From: RXIX01 sp003989075
GTDB taxonomy: Bacteria > Pseudomonadota > Gammaproteobacteria > Competibacterales > Competibacteraceae
Length of the DNA: 64,000 nt
Direction: 5' to 3'
NCBI GenBank assembly: GCA_029780415.1
Contig: JAKOYN010000061.1
Coordinates: forward strand, 75,326 to 139,325
The notes beneath the pieces are model-generated. The model did no database searches. It had not been told where the DNA came from and worked only from the letters and a program-made list of their open reading frames with translations. Below are positions 44,130 through 52,834 of this stretch, piece after piece. A program made the position numbers and the translations under genes. The stretch's first letter is position 1. Each line of letters begins with the position of its first letter.

Positions 44130-44154
44130 CGCGCCGGTCATGGTGGCCGGCGCG
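44130..44154. terminator. GC-rich hairpin after asd
   Basis: Perfect 8-bp stem CGCGCCGG / CCGGCGCG with a 9-base loop, 14 bases after the asd stop. No T tract follows; it may slow or end transcription of the leu-asd unit. Confidence 0.4.
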
Positions 44155-44357
44155 ATGGATGTGGTGTGTGTTGCGCCGATGCCGTGTATCTGCATCGCCG
44201 AAACAGGCTGGAATAGAGTATCTTTAAAGGCAATCTCCGGGACATCGCCCGTGGCGGTTCGGAGTGGGAAAGCCGTCGGGCGGGTCGCAGCCGGCGGTGG
44301 CATCGAAGCCAATCCCGCCGGGAACATGACCCTCCGGCGGCGGAATGGAGACAGGTC
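44155..44357 (+). promoter_or_regulatory. Leader region of fimV with several potential stems
   Basis: About 200 bases between the asd hairpin and fimV. It can form a perfect 7-bp stem CCGCCGG / CCGGCGG (44315-44321 and 44334-44340) close to the start codon, plus alternative GC pairings at 44255-44305. I could not match it to a known riboswitch class. Confidence 0.3.
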
Positions 44358-46820
44358 ATGCCGACCAGGATATTCCTCCGACTCTTCCTCTTGGCTGGAC
44401 TGGCGGCGCCGCTGTGCGCGTTTGCCCTGGGTCTTGGGCCGATTGAGGTGCGCTCGGCGCTTAATCAGAATTTCGAAGCCGACATCCCCCTGATTTTCAG
44501 CAACCCCGCCGAGGCGGTCGGGTTGACTGTGCGCATTCCGCCCCAGCAGGAATTCGATCGGATCGGTATTGACCGCCTGGAAGCGTTATCGCAACTGCGC
44601 TTTGCCGTACAGACGCCGCCCGGTGGACCGAATGTGGTGCGCATTACCTCGGTGCAGCCGATCCGGGAACCGAATTTCCGCCTGCTGCTGGAGGCGGTCT
44701 GGCCACGTGGACGCCTGTTGCGTGAATATGCGGTGCAGCTTGATCCGCAGTTGTATACCAAGCGCCGCGAACCGCCGCCCCCACCCGCGCCGGTGGTGGT
44801 CGCGCCATCCGTGGTAGCCGCGCCGCCGCCCGTGGCTGCCGCGCCCACCTTGCCGCCCGCGCCGCCGGTGAGTTTTGAGGGCGCTACGCCCTATGGGCCG
44901 GTCAGGGCAGGTGAGACCCTGGCCGGCATTGCTAATCGGTTGCGGCCATCAACCGCGATTGGCCTGCGCGAGATGATGTCGATCCTGGTCGCTGGCAATC
45001 CGGATGCCTTTATCGGCGGCAATCCAAACCTGCTGCGCGCCGGGGCCACGCTCAAGGTGCCCACCCCGCAAGCGCTGGGTGTGCAGGGCGCGCCGCCGCC
45101 GTCCCTGGCCAGTACGGCAACTGGACCGGCACCTGCACCGCTGGAATCCGCGCCCGAAACCGGGACATCACCGGCTCCGTTACCGAGTGTTGCGCCTGAA
45201 CCGGCGCCGCTGCCGTCAACAGCGCCAGTCACCACGCCTGAACCGGCGCCGCTGCCGTCAACAGCCTCAGTGACACCGCCAGCGGCATCGTTGCCACCAC
45301 TGCCAACACCGCCAGCGGAACCGTTGCCGGTTGCGCCACCGATCGCCGCGACGTCGCCGGGCAGTACGCCTTTGGTAACGCCCGGACAGTTGCCGGAAAT
45401 TGTGCCCAAGGAGAGTCAGCCACAATCGCCGCCAACGTCACCACCTGCACCGCCGCCCGCGCAATCCGAGCCGGTTCCACCGCCGCCCGTGGTGACTGCG
45501 CCGCCGCCCGTGGTCAAGCCTAAACCCATCGTGCCCGAGCCGGTAGTTGAGGAGTCAGGCTGGTGGGCTAAGCCGGCGGTCTGGTTGGGCATCGGCCTGT
45601 TGGTGCTGGCGGTGGCAGCCGTGTTGCTGTTGCCGCTGCTGTGGCGGCCGGTGCGACCCAGGAAGACCAGCATGGTCGAGGGTGAACCACCCGCCGAGGA
45701 AGTCATGGAAGAGTTCCACCAGGCCGAGGAAATACCGCCGATGCCGGCCACGCGTGCCGTGGTGCGCGAAGGGCGTTCCTCGCGTCTATCGCCAGCCGTA
45801 GCTGCTGCTGCGGCTGCGATAGTGTCCGCCGGCACGACGGGCAGTAAGCCTGCACCCGCCAAATCCGCAGCTCAGCAACCGCCCAAACCTATCGACGAAC
45901 TGCTCAAGGACATCGATTTCGGTTTGGGTGACCATGTCGCGCCCGCACCCGCGCCCGCAGCGGCAGGTAAAACGCCGGTGCAGAATTTGGCCCCGGCGCT
46001 GCCCGATACCGAGCCGCCGACGGCATCGGTTACCCGGCGACCCTCGCCGCCGGCTCTGGCCAAGTCCGCGCCTGCGCCTGATGTCATGCCCGCGCCAGCG
46101 GTTGCAGCCACGCCCGCAGCATCACCCAAAGCGCCTGCTGCGCAAGCGGAATTGCCATCCGAATTTCGTCTTGACGGCATGGATTTCGATTTTGGCGATC
46201 TGGATATGGGCAGCACCGCACGCACGCCCCCAGCCGAACTGCCAGCGCTGGATCTCAAGCAGCCGGCACCTCCGACGACGCCCCCGGCGCCGCCCAAAGC
46301 TACCGATGATCTGCCCTCGCTGCCGGCGCTGGATTTCAGCTTTGGCGACTTTGGGCCCGATACTGGAACCGCAGCCAGTGCAACGCCGGCACCAGTGCCA
46401 ACGCCAATCAAGGCCGCTGATCTGCGCAATGCAATTTCCGATGACTCTGCCAGGGGCAATGCTGCCGGCCCGCGTGATCGGGATGGCGCGCCTTCGGTAT
46501 TGAACGTGGCCGATCTCAAGTTCGAGTTCAGCAATGTCGCCGATGATCTGAGCAAGGCTGCGGCTGCCGGGGAGCCGCTGCGCCTGGATGAAGAACTGCA
46601 GAATTTCGGCAATGACACGCTCGACCTGGGCACGCTCGAGACGGCAACGCTTGGCGGCAACGGTGGTGCCGATTACGTCGAGACCAAGCTGGACCTGGCC
46701 AGTGCCTATCTCGATATGGGCGATCAGGTCGGCGCGCGCAGCCTGCTGGAGGAAGTGATCAAGGAGGGGCAAGCGTCGCAGCGCCAGCGGGCGGAGGCCC
46801 TGCTCAGGAAGCTGGGCTGA
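44358..46820 (+). CDS. fimV: FimV/HubP family polar peptidoglycan-binding protein
   Basis: 820 residues: signal peptide (1 to about 23); N-terminal conserved domain LGPIEVRSALNQNFEADIPL; a LysM-type domain (about 178-236, YGPVRAGETLAGIANRL); a long Pro/Ala/Ser linker with a 14-residue repeat (EPAPLPSTAPVTTP, then EPAPLPSTASVTPP); one membrane segment (about 403-427); an acidic, proline-rich cytoplasmic region; and the FimV C-terminal motif DYVETKLDLASAYLDMGDQ. In Pseudomonas and Vibrio these proteins organise the cell pole, type IV pili and T2SS. pilT and gsp genes are in the same window. A terminator follows. Confidence 0.95.
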   Translation: MPTRIFLRLFLLAGLAAPLCAFALGLGPIEVRSALNQNFEADIPLIFSNPAEAVGLTVRIPPQQEFDRIGIDRLEALSQLRFAVQTPPGGPNVVRITSVQPIREPNFRLLLEAVWPRGRLLREYAVQLDPQLYTKRREPPPPPAPVVVAPSVVAAPPPVAAAPTLPPAPPVSFEGATPYGPVRAGETLAGIANRLRPSTAIGLREMMSILVAGNPDAFIGGNPNLLRAGATLKVPTPQALGVQGAPPPSLASTATGPAPAPLESAPETGTSPAPLPSVAPEPAPLPSTAPVTTPEPAPLPSTASVTPPAASLPPLPTPPAEPLPVAPPIAATSPGSTPLVTPGQLPEIVPKESQPQSPPTSPPAPPPAQSEPVPPPPVVTAPPPVVKPKPIVPEPVVEESGWWAKPAVWLGIGLLVLAVAAVLLLPLLWRPVRPRKTSMVEGEPPAEEVMEEFHQAEEIPPMPATRAVVREGRSSRLSPAVAAAAAAIVSAGTTGSKPAPAKSAAQQPPKPIDELLKDIDFGLGDHVAPAPAPAAAGKTPVQNLAPALPDTEPPTASVTRRPSPPALAKSAPAPDVMPAPAVAATPAASPKAPAAQAELPSEFRLDGMDFDFGDLDMGSTARTPPAELPALDLKQPAPPTTPPAPPKATDDLPSLPALDFSFGDFGPDTGTAASATPAPVPTPIKAADLRNAISDDSARGNAAGPRDRDGAPSVLNVADLKFEFSNVADDLSKAAAAGEPLRLDEELQNFGNDTLDLGTLETATLGGNGGADYVETKLDLASAYLDMGDQVGARSLLEEVIKEGQASQRQRAEALLRKLG
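45193..45265 (+). repeat. Tandem repeat inside fimV, period 42 bases
   Basis: A 31-base identical stretch at 45193-45223 and 45235-45265 encodes the two copies of EPAPLPSTA in the proline-rich linker. Such near-identical in-frame repeats can change copy number by slippage. Confidence 0.85.
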
Positions 46821-46832
46821 GCGCCGGCCAGC

Positions 46833-46861
46833 AAAAAGCCCCTCGACGAGGGGCTTTTTTG
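46833..46861. terminator. Strong terminator between fimV and the transglycosylase gene
   Basis: AGCCCCTC-GACG-type stem-loop: AAAAAGCCCCTCG pairs with CGAGGGGCTTTTTT. A tracts and T tracts flank it on both sides, so it can act on both converging transcripts. It starts 12 bases after the fimV stop. Confidence 0.95.
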
Positions 46862-46879
46862 TTGCACTGCGTTGAGGTA

Positions 46880-48112
46880 TCAGCGGGTGGCGGGCACCGG
46901 ATCGGCAAGCAGGGCCAGAGCGCGTTCGACGGAGCCACGCTGGGCCAGACGGGTCAGGGTGCCGTTGGGCAGCCAGACCATGACGCCGGCCGGCAGCGGT
47001 ATGCTGGCGCTTTTTGCAGCAGGTTTCCAGGCCCGGTTCAGGCTGTTGAGCTCGCTCAGGTTGACCTGATAGTAGGACGCTACGGTGGTGGCCGGCACGC
47101 TCTGGCGCAGCCGTACCCGGTCCAGGTTCAGCGGCGGTTCGAAGGCGACACCCTCCGGGAAGAAGCGCTGCGGGTTGCGGGCGATTTCCCGGGCGGCGAG
47201 GAATTCGGTGTAGAAGTTGCGCGAGGCGAAGCCAAAACCGCTGCCGGAGTGCTGCTGGACGATGCGGCCAATGTCATTGCCGTAGGTGGATTGGGCGCGC
47301 CGCATGCCGCCGACGCCGTGGTTGTAGGAGGTGATAGCCAGCGGCCAACTGCCGAGGCGCTCGTGGGCATTACCAAGGTAGCGTGCAGCACCCTGCGCCG
47401 AGGCGACCGGGTCAAGGCGTTCATCCACGGCGGCGTTCATGATCATGAACTGCCGTGCGGTAGCAGGCATGAACTGCCACATGCCGACCGCGCCAACCGA
47501 GGAAGCGGCGTGGTTCTGGAAGGAGGATTCGACGTGCGGCAGATAGGCGAGATCTTCAGGCAGGCCGGCTTCGCGGAATACCTGGCGGAAGGCAGCATCG
47601 TAGCGGCCACTGATTTCCAGGCCGCGCTTGAAGCGTTCACGCAGGCCGCGCTGGCTGCGCAGGCGTTCGCTGGCGCCGCTGATGGCCGCCGGGCCGCCGC
47701 TGCTGGCCTGGATGCGCGTGGCCAGGGCCTGTTCGCTGGGGTTGAGCGGTGCCTGGGTGGCGACCTTGCGTTCAACCTGGCGCAGCTGTTCTTCGAGACC
47801 GTCGAAGCGGGCCTTGAGCAGTGCCTTCTGCTCGCTGGTGTAGCCTTCGCCGACCGGCTCGGGCAGGGTGATGACGTCGTAGATCAGATCCATGTAGCGG
47901 TCGTCGTGCAGCGCAACCTGGCCGCGTCCCCAACTGGCGTACACGTTGCGCCAGAAGGCGATCTGTGGTTGCAGTTCCGGTGGTGCGGGGAACTGTGGAT
48001 CGTAGGATGTTTCGCCGGAGATCTGGGCCTTGGGCGGTACCGTTTGGGTAGCGCAGGCGGCCAGCACGAGCAGCGTTAAGGTGGTTAGAAATCCACGCAG
48101 TGGTCGTCGCAT
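46880..48112 (-). CDS. MltD-like membrane-bound lytic murein transglycosylase (lipoprotein)
   Basis: 410 residues. Lipoprotein signal with lipobox LAAC ending at about residue 20. SLT-type catalytic domain (about 175-300) with the catalytic Glu in LPHVESSFQ, GAVGMWQFMPATAR and ITSYNHGVGGM. A LysM-like C-terminal segment follows (VPATTVASYYQVNLSELNSL). It cleaves peptidoglycan strands. ATG 48112 has a strong AGGGGGA 8 bases upstream; an ATG at 48136 is also in frame. Lies 82 bases after gspN on the same strand and may assist assembly of the secretion apparatus, which is inference. Confidence 0.92.
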   Translation of the reverse strand: MRRPLRGFLTTLTLLVLAACATQTVPPKAQISGETSYDPQFPAPPELQPQIAFWRNVYASWGRGQVALHDDRYMDLIYDVITLPEPVGEGYTSEQKALLKARFDGLEEQLRQVERKVATQAPLNPSEQALATRIQASSGGPAAISGASERLRSQRGLRERFKRGLEISGRYDAAFRQVFREAGLPEDLAYLPHVESSFQNHAASSVGAVGMWQFMPATARQFMIMNAAVDERLDPVASAQGAARYLGNAHERLGSWPLAITSYNHGVGGMRRAQSTYGNDIGRIVQQHSGSGFGFASRNFYTEFLAAREIARNPQRFFPEGVAFEPPLNLDRVRLRQSVPATTVASYYQVNLSELNSLNRAWKPAAKSASIPLPAGVMVWLPNGTLTRLAQRGSVERALALLADPVPATR

Positions 48113-48194
48113 GAGCGCTTTCCCCCTTGATTGCATTGATGTCTCGAAGATTAAAGAAAATCAAATCCGCGGCAGCGCCGTGGAAAACCGGTGT

Positions 48195-48953
48195 CTAGCG
48201 GGCGAGGACGCCCGAGAAATTCAGTGGCCAGCGACCGTTGGCGTCGGGCGGTCCGAGCAGGCTCAGCGCCTGACGCAGGGCCTGATTGGCCGGATCGCGC
48301 ACCGCTGCCTGTCCGTCGACCTGGTAGCGGCCATCGGGGAACAGCTTGACCGTACCCTGCAGCGCCAGCGGTCCGTCGTGGTCCTCGATCACGCCTTGTA
48401 TGCCGGCCGGTTCCACGGGGGTCAGTTGCAGGGTGAAATCGCCCAGATTCAGCGGCTGGCGCAACTCGACGCGCAGGTTGAGCACATGCACCGCGCCATA
48501 AGCGGACTGGGGCCGGACGTTGGCATCCAGATGCAAATCGCGCAGGCTGAATTCCAAAATGCCCTGTGCCGGCGACTTGTGACCCGCCAGCGCAGCCAGC
48601 CGGTTAAGCGACATGCGGCCGTTGGCATCGCGCAGACGCAGGCTGCGATCAAAGGCAATCGCGACCTTGCCGACCGCCTGCATGTCGGGATCATTGCTGC
48701 GCAGCCCTACTTCCAGCCAGCCGGACAGCAGGGCCAGCGGTTGCCAGTCCCAGCTTAGTTGTTCGATCCGGTTGCCGCGCCAGTGCAGGCCCTGGGCGAT
48801 ACCGTCGGTGACACTGCCCGAGACATTCTGCACACTGAAACCGGGCAGGTGCTCGGCGACCCGGTCGGTGACCAGCGTGGCTGGAGCCAGCAGCAGCAGG
48901 AACGCCAGAAATGCCAGCAATCCCAGTAGACTGTAGCGTAGAAAGGGTTTCAT
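48195..48953 (-). CDS. gspN: Type II secretion system protein GspN
   Basis: 252 residues: one N-terminal membrane segment (about 7-27), then a periplasmic domain with DGIAQGLHWRGNRIEQLSWDW, LSGWLEVGL and GVIEDHDGPLALQGTVKLFPDGRY (landmarks). GspN is present only in some T2SS operons. Its ATG overlaps the gspM stop by four bases (ATGA). Confidence 0.92.
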   Translation of the reverse strand: MKPFLRYSLLGLLAFLAFLLLLAPATLVTDRVAEHLPGFSVQNVSGSVTDGIAQGLHWRGNRIEQLSWDWQPLALLSGWLEVGLRSNDPDMQAVGKVAIAFDRSLRLRDANGRMSLNRLAALAGHKSPAQGILEFSLRDLHLDANVRPQSAYGAVHVLNLRVELRQPLNLGDFTLQLTPVEPAGIQGVIEDHDGPLALQGTVKLFPDGRYQVDGQAAVRDPANQALRQALSLLGPPDANGRWPLNFSGVLAR

Positions 48954-49438
48954 GGCTGGGCGCTGCCTTGCAGGATGATGCGGACATTGACCAGACCGGG
49001 ATTGCCGGTGCGATCCACGTTGAGGTTGATGAGGGTCAGGCGCTGTTCGCGCTCCAGTTTGAGCAGCCAGTTGAGCAGCGGATTGAAGGCGACCGCGTCG
49101 AGCTGGACGCTGATCTGGTCGTCACCCTGCGGCACCAGCCGCTTGAGCGCCGTGCCCAGACCGGCGGCGCGCGCGGTCTGATCAACCACGGTCAGCAGCG
49201 AACGCCCGGCGCCAGCCTGGGTTGTGGCACTGCTGCTGATGTGTTGCAGCTCCTGGACGGACTGACGCATCCAGGCCAGTTCGGCGCGCTGCTCGGCCAC
49301 GGCCTGGCGCAGGCGCTGGCCGCTGGCGCGAAACGGTTCCCAGATCAGGACATACAGCAGCAGGACCATGAGCAGCGCTGTGCCGCCCGCGATCAGGCCG
49401 CGTTCGCGGCTGTTCAGATGCTGCCACCAGTCCTTCAT
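48950..49438 (-). CDS. gspM: Type II secretion system protein GspM
   Basis: 162 residues beginning MKDWWQHLNSRERGLIAGG, with one membrane segment (about 14-32) and a periplasmic ferredoxin-like domain. Inner-membrane platform component that pairs with GspL. It overlaps gspL by four bases at the start and gspN by four at the end. Confidence 0.93.
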   Translation of the reverse strand: MKDWWQHLNSRERGLIAGGTALLMVLLLYVLIWEPFRASGQRLRQAVAEQRAELAWMRQSVQELQHISSSATTQAGAGRSLLTVVDQTARAAGLGTALKRLVPQGDDQISVQLDAVAFNPLLNWLLKLEREQRLTLINLNVDRTGNPGLVNVRIILQGSAQP

Positions 49439-50637
49439 GATGCTGCCCGCTTCAGGGTGACCTTGCTTTCCACCCGGCCATCGCGCTGCAGGGTGCGCAC
49501 ATCGCTTTGCAGGCCGGGTTGCTGGCTCAGGGTCTGGCGCAACTGGTCGAGCACTGCCGGGCTGCCGCCTTCCAGGTCCAGATCAAGTTGCCCATCGCGG
49601 TAACTGAAGCCGCGCAGGGTTACGCCGTTCAGGGTCCGCACCGCATCGCCACCGCGATAGAGCAGTTCGAACAGTGCCGCGCCGCCGCTAGGCCGCAATT
49701 CACGCAGCCGGGTTTCCATCTGCACCCGCGGATTGACGATGCGCGTGACGCCGGGCAGCGCCTGCCGGAAGAGCTGTTCCATCTCGGCGCGCGTCGCGAC
49801 CTGTTCGCGCTGCAGCAGCCAGCGTTCATGCAATTGCCCGATCAGCAGCACCAGCAGCCACGCCGCCGCCAGCGCCGCCGCCGTGCGCCAGGGGCGGATC
49901 CAGCGCCGCCAGGGCGCCTGATGGCTGTAGGGGCCCTGCAGCAGGTTGATGACCGCGCCCGGCTGATAAGCAGCGGCGAACAGGCTGAGCGTTGCGGGCG
50001 GTGCTTCTTCCGCCTGCAGCGTAATGCCAGCCCCGTCGAGCAGCGCCAGCACCGCCGCTGGCAGGGTGTCGGCATTCCACAGGCGCAGGCCGCGTGGCTG
50101 ACTGTCGCCGGCCTCGGCCAGTGCCGCGCCCAGCAGCAGTTCCAGGGCCTCGGCATCGGTGACAAAGCCCTCCCAGCGCCCGGTACGCACCAGCAGGCGT
50201 GTCCCGTCGCGCAGCAGGCTCCAGTCATCCTCGTGCCAGGGCAGCAGCAGCAGATCGGGAATGACCGCATGCACCGTGATGCCCACTGCTGCGCAGGCCG
50301 CCAGCCAGCCGCGCAGGGTGTCATGGGCGATCACCGCCACCGGCAGCCGGCCGCCATCCAGGGTCGCGCCGAAGGCAAAATGCAGCGCCTCGACCTCATC
50401 GACCAGATGTTCTTCCAGGGCATAGGGAATGGCGCGCATCCAGGTCGAGCGCTGGCGGCCCGGCGGGGTGACGCAGTGCAGGGCCAGCGTTTCGCCCGGT
50501 GCCACCAGCACCAGGCGGGCATCCCCGGCGCGCGCCGGCAGGTCGGCCAGCGGTCCATGCCAGAGGTCGCCATCGGGACCACAGGCATCGACCTGATCGG
50601 GAGCGGTAAAGCGAAACAGGAGCAGCGGGGCAGGCAA
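49435..50637 (-). CDS. gspL: Type II secretion system protein GspL
   Basis: Inner-membrane platform protein that recruits the GspE ATPase. About 400 residues: actin-like cytoplasmic domain (MRAIPYALEEHLVDEVEALH at about 65), one membrane segment (about 247-265), and a periplasmic domain ending LQRDGRVESKVTLKRAAS. No ATG lies after the gspK stop; TTG 50637, seven bases after it, gives the expected N terminus (PAPLLLFRF). An ATG at 50694 inside gspK is a weaker choice. Start uncertain. Confidence 0.88.
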   Translation of the reverse strand: MPAPLLLFRFTAPDQVDACGPDGDLWHGPLADLPARAGDARLVLVAPGETLALHCVTPPGRQRSTWMRAIPYALEEHLVDEVEALHFAFGATLDGGRLPVAVIAHDTLRGWLAACAAVGITVHAVIPDLLLLPWHEDDWSLLRDGTRLLVRTGRWEGFVTDAEALELLLGAALAEAGDSQPRGLRLWNADTLPAAVLALLDGAGITLQAEEAPPATLSLFAAAYQPGAVINLLQGPYSHQAPWRRWIRPWRTAAALAAAWLLVLLIGQLHERWLLQREQVATRAEMEQLFRQALPGVTRIVNPRVQMETRLRELRPSGGAALFELLYRGGDAVRTLNGVTLRGFSYRDGQLDLDLEGGSPAVLDQLRQTLSQQPGLQSDVRTLQRDGRVESKVTLKRAAS

Positions 50638-50644
50638 GGGCGTC

Positions 50645-51763
50645 TTAATCCGGGTTACTGAAATTGCGTTGCAGGACGTGAACGGTAGTCTCATCGCGCT
50701 GCAGCATACTGTACAGCATCGCGCGGCCATCGCCCACTTGGGCCTCGGCGTGCAACTGGAAATACTGGCTGCTGGTGCTCAGCAGGGCCTTGACCGAGGC
50801 ATCCACGCTGAGCCGTGCCGCCTGCAGGAAGGCATCGATATTATCGTAGCCTGCTTCAGGGCGTTCCTTGACCAATTGCGCCATATCCTGCGGATTCAGG
50901 TCCTCGCCGAGCGCGGCCAGTACAGCGGCAGGGGCGGTATTGATGTTGAGCGGCGTGCCCGGCGGCAGCGCGCACACCAGCGGTGCCAGCGCCATATAGG
51001 CCTTGTTGTCGATACCCTTGACCAGGCGCAGCTCGGAGATGCTGAAAAAGGGCCGGTTCGCGGCCAGATAGGCCGGATCGCGCACCGTGTAATCGCTGTC
51101 TTCGGCGCCATCGGGAAATTGCGGGTCATTGTCGGGATCGATCCAGTCGGCAATGGCCAGCGCCAGTTCTTCCTTCAGCTCAAGCTGACGCAGCAGCCGT
51201 TGCAGGATCTGCATCTGCTGCTTGTCCAGACCGGCCCGGGGCGATTTTTTATTCGGATCGCTGGTGGAGCCGTCCTTGGCAGGATCGGGGTTAGGCGGCT
51301 CGGTCGGGCGATTGTCGGTGGCGGTGGTGTCGTCTTCCGGATTGGCCTGATCCTGGGGCGGTGGCGGATTAGTGGCCGACGCGGCGCGGGTCGATGGATC
51401 AGGGCGCCAGAGATTGTTCAGATTGAAGCAGCCCTGCAGATCGCGCACCTTCAGGGTCAGGGTGCCCTCGTCCAGCGGCAGCGCCGCCGGTGGATTGGCC
51501 CAGGTTTCGCCGAGGTGATCGGTCTGATTATCCTGGCGGTCGCGGTGCAGCAGCAGCATCAGCCACTGCTCGGCGCCGAGCGTATACAGCCGCGCCTGCT
51601 GCTGATGCAGCAGCACACTGCTGCGCCGGATGGCCAGTTGCTGCAGGCTGGCCAGGCTGGTCGCGGCAATGCTGGCGATGAAGACGATCAACAGCACGGT
51701 GATCAGGGCCACGCCGCGCGGGCGACGTCTAGCCGGGCAGCAGCAGCAGGCGGGTGATTTCAC
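50645..51763 (-). CDS. gspK: Type II secretion minor pseudopilin GspK
   Basis: 372 residues. Prepilin-type N terminus RPRG-VALITVLLIVFIASIAA, though the residue five places after the cleavage glycine is T, not E, as usual for GspK. The body includes LQGCFNLNNL, ALAIADWIDPDNDPQFPDGAE, ISELRLVKGI and LNINTAPAAVLAAL. GTG 51763, with GGAG 7 bases upstream, overlaps gspJ by 35 bases and gives a leader of about 17 residues containing four consecutive cysteines. A Pro/Asn/Asp-rich insertion (about residues 110-155) is unusual. GspK caps the pseudopilus tip with GspI and GspJ. Confidence 0.9.
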   Translation of the reverse strand: MKSPACCCCPARRRPRGVALITVLLIVFIASIAATSLASLQQLAIRRSSVLLHQQQARLYTLGAEQWLMLLLHRDRQDNQTDHLGETWANPPAALPLDEGTLTLKVRDLQGCFNLNNLWRPDPSTRAASATNPPPPQDQANPEDDTTATDNRPTEPPNPDPAKDGSTSDPNKKSPRAGLDKQQMQILQRLLRQLELKEELALAIADWIDPDNDPQFPDGAEDSDYTVRDPAYLAANRPFFSISELRLVKGIDNKAYMALAPLVCALPPGTPLNINTAPAAVLAALGEDLNPQDMAQLVKERPEAGYDNIDAFLQAARLSVDASVKALLSTSSQYFQLHAEAQVGDGRAMLYSMLQRDETTVHVLQRNFSNPD

Positions 51764-52352
51764 CCCAGTTCTCCAGGTTGAGGCGGATTTCCACGGCCCG
51801 TGGCAGACGGTCGGCCGCGCCCGGTGTGGGTGCGTCACCGCTGACCGGCGGCGGCCAGTCCTCGCGCCATTCCTCGGTATCCTGCCCCAGGAAACGCACC
51901 TTGAAGGTGCGCACCTGATCGAGCAGCAGCGTAGCCTGCGGTTCGCCGGGACCGCCGACATCCAGCACCAGCCAGTGCAGCCGCCACAGCTTGCCCTCGT
52001 TGAGCCGGTAGGCGATCCGTTGCAGGCTGGCGCGCGGCTGGCCGAGCGGGTTGTCCCAGCCGGCATGGGTCAATTGCAGCGTTTCCCGGGCCAGGGCGCC
52101 ACCGCTCAGCGCCGGCTGCACTTCGCCATATTCATCGCGGCTGCCGCGTGGCACGCTCTGTTCGATGTCCTGCGCCAGACGGAACAGGGCCAGTTGCAGG
52201 GTGGCCAGCTGGCGATTGTCGGCCTCGATGGCGGCGCGGGTGAACAGCACGTTGCGCAGACCGCTGTAGGCCGCGCTGGCCATGATCGCGAACACCGCGA
52301 GCGCGACCAGCAGTTCCAGCAGGGTAAAACCGCGCACCGGACGGCTCATCAT
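51729..52352 (-). CDS. gspJ: Type II secretion minor pseudopilin GspJ
   Basis: 207 residues with prepilin signal MMSRPVRG-FTLLELLVALAVFAI, where E at position 5 after cleavage is conserved, and the GspJ features RLAQDIEQSVPRG and WDNPLGQPRASLQRIAYRL. Starts ATGATG at the gspI stop (overlap of four bases with the first ATG). Confidence 0.94.
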   Translation of the reverse strand: MMSRPVRGFTLLELLVALAVFAIMASAAYSGLRNVLFTRAAIEADNRQLATLQLALFRLAQDIEQSVPRGSRDEYGEVQPALSGGALARETLQLTHAGWDNPLGQPRASLQRIAYRLNEGKLWRLHWLVLDVGGPGEPQATLLLDQVRTFKVRFLGQDTEEWREDWPPPVSGDAPTPGAADRLPRAVEIRLNLENWGEITRLLLLPG

Positions 52353-52834
52353 GGCGCCGCCTGTTTTCTATTCGCCGGATTAGACGGCTTCTGACGCTGG
52401 CGCTGGCGCGGATCCTGGGCCTCGTCTGGATTGGCCGGATCAGCCGGATCAGCCGGATTATCGCTTTCCACTGGGAGCGTGCCGCGAAAGGCGACCCGAT
52501 GCGTGGATGCCGCGCCGCTGGCCGCGCGCACCGTGACATCGAGGCGGCGCAGATCGGGATCGGCGGTTTTGGCGAAGCGTGCCTCCCAGCGCCAGGTGCG
52601 CCCGGCCAGCTCGCTATCGCCGCTGCGCGTGCCTTCCTCCGGCCAGGGTTTCGCATCGAGCAGCCAGCGGTTGACGGTATTGAGCGCCACCCAGCCGGCC
52701 AGGGTCTGCTCACGCAGATCGGCTGTGGTGGCGATGCTCTGGGTGGCGGCGCGGATGATCGCGCCCATGGCGATGGCCAGCACCGCCAGCGCCACCAGCA
52801 CTTCCAGCAGGGTAAAACCGCTGACGCGCTTCAC
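52349..52834 (-). CDS. gspI: Type II secretion minor pseudopilin GspI
   Basis: 161 residues with MKRVSG-FTLLEVLVALAVLAIAM, then NTVNRWLLDAKPWPEEGTRSG. The last 35 residues are a low-complexity tail (NPADPADPANPDEAQDP, then Arg/Gln-rich) encoded in part by a 9-base tandem repeat, longer than typical GspI. Overlaps gspH by four bases. Confidence 0.93.
   Translation of the reverse strand: MKRVSGFTLLEVLVALAVLAIAMGAIIRAATQSIATTADLREQTLAGWVALNTVNRWLLDAKPWPEEGTRSGDSELAGRTWRWEARFAKTADPDLRRLDVTVRAASGAASTHRVAFRGTLPVESDNPADPADPANPDEAQDPRQRQRQKPSNPANRKQAAP
52434..52460 (-). repeat. Three 9-base tandem repeats in the gspI tail
   Basis: GCCGGATCA on the plus strand occurs three times in a row (the third copy reads GCCGGATTA), encoding the NPADPADPA part of GspI. 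Copy number can vary without frameshift. Confidence 0.85.

Noticed and set aside
44155..44357. Possible c-di-GMP (GEMM-I) or cobalamin riboswitch before fimV
   Set aside because: GGGAAAGCC looks superficially similar, but the conserved core elements of either class are missing.
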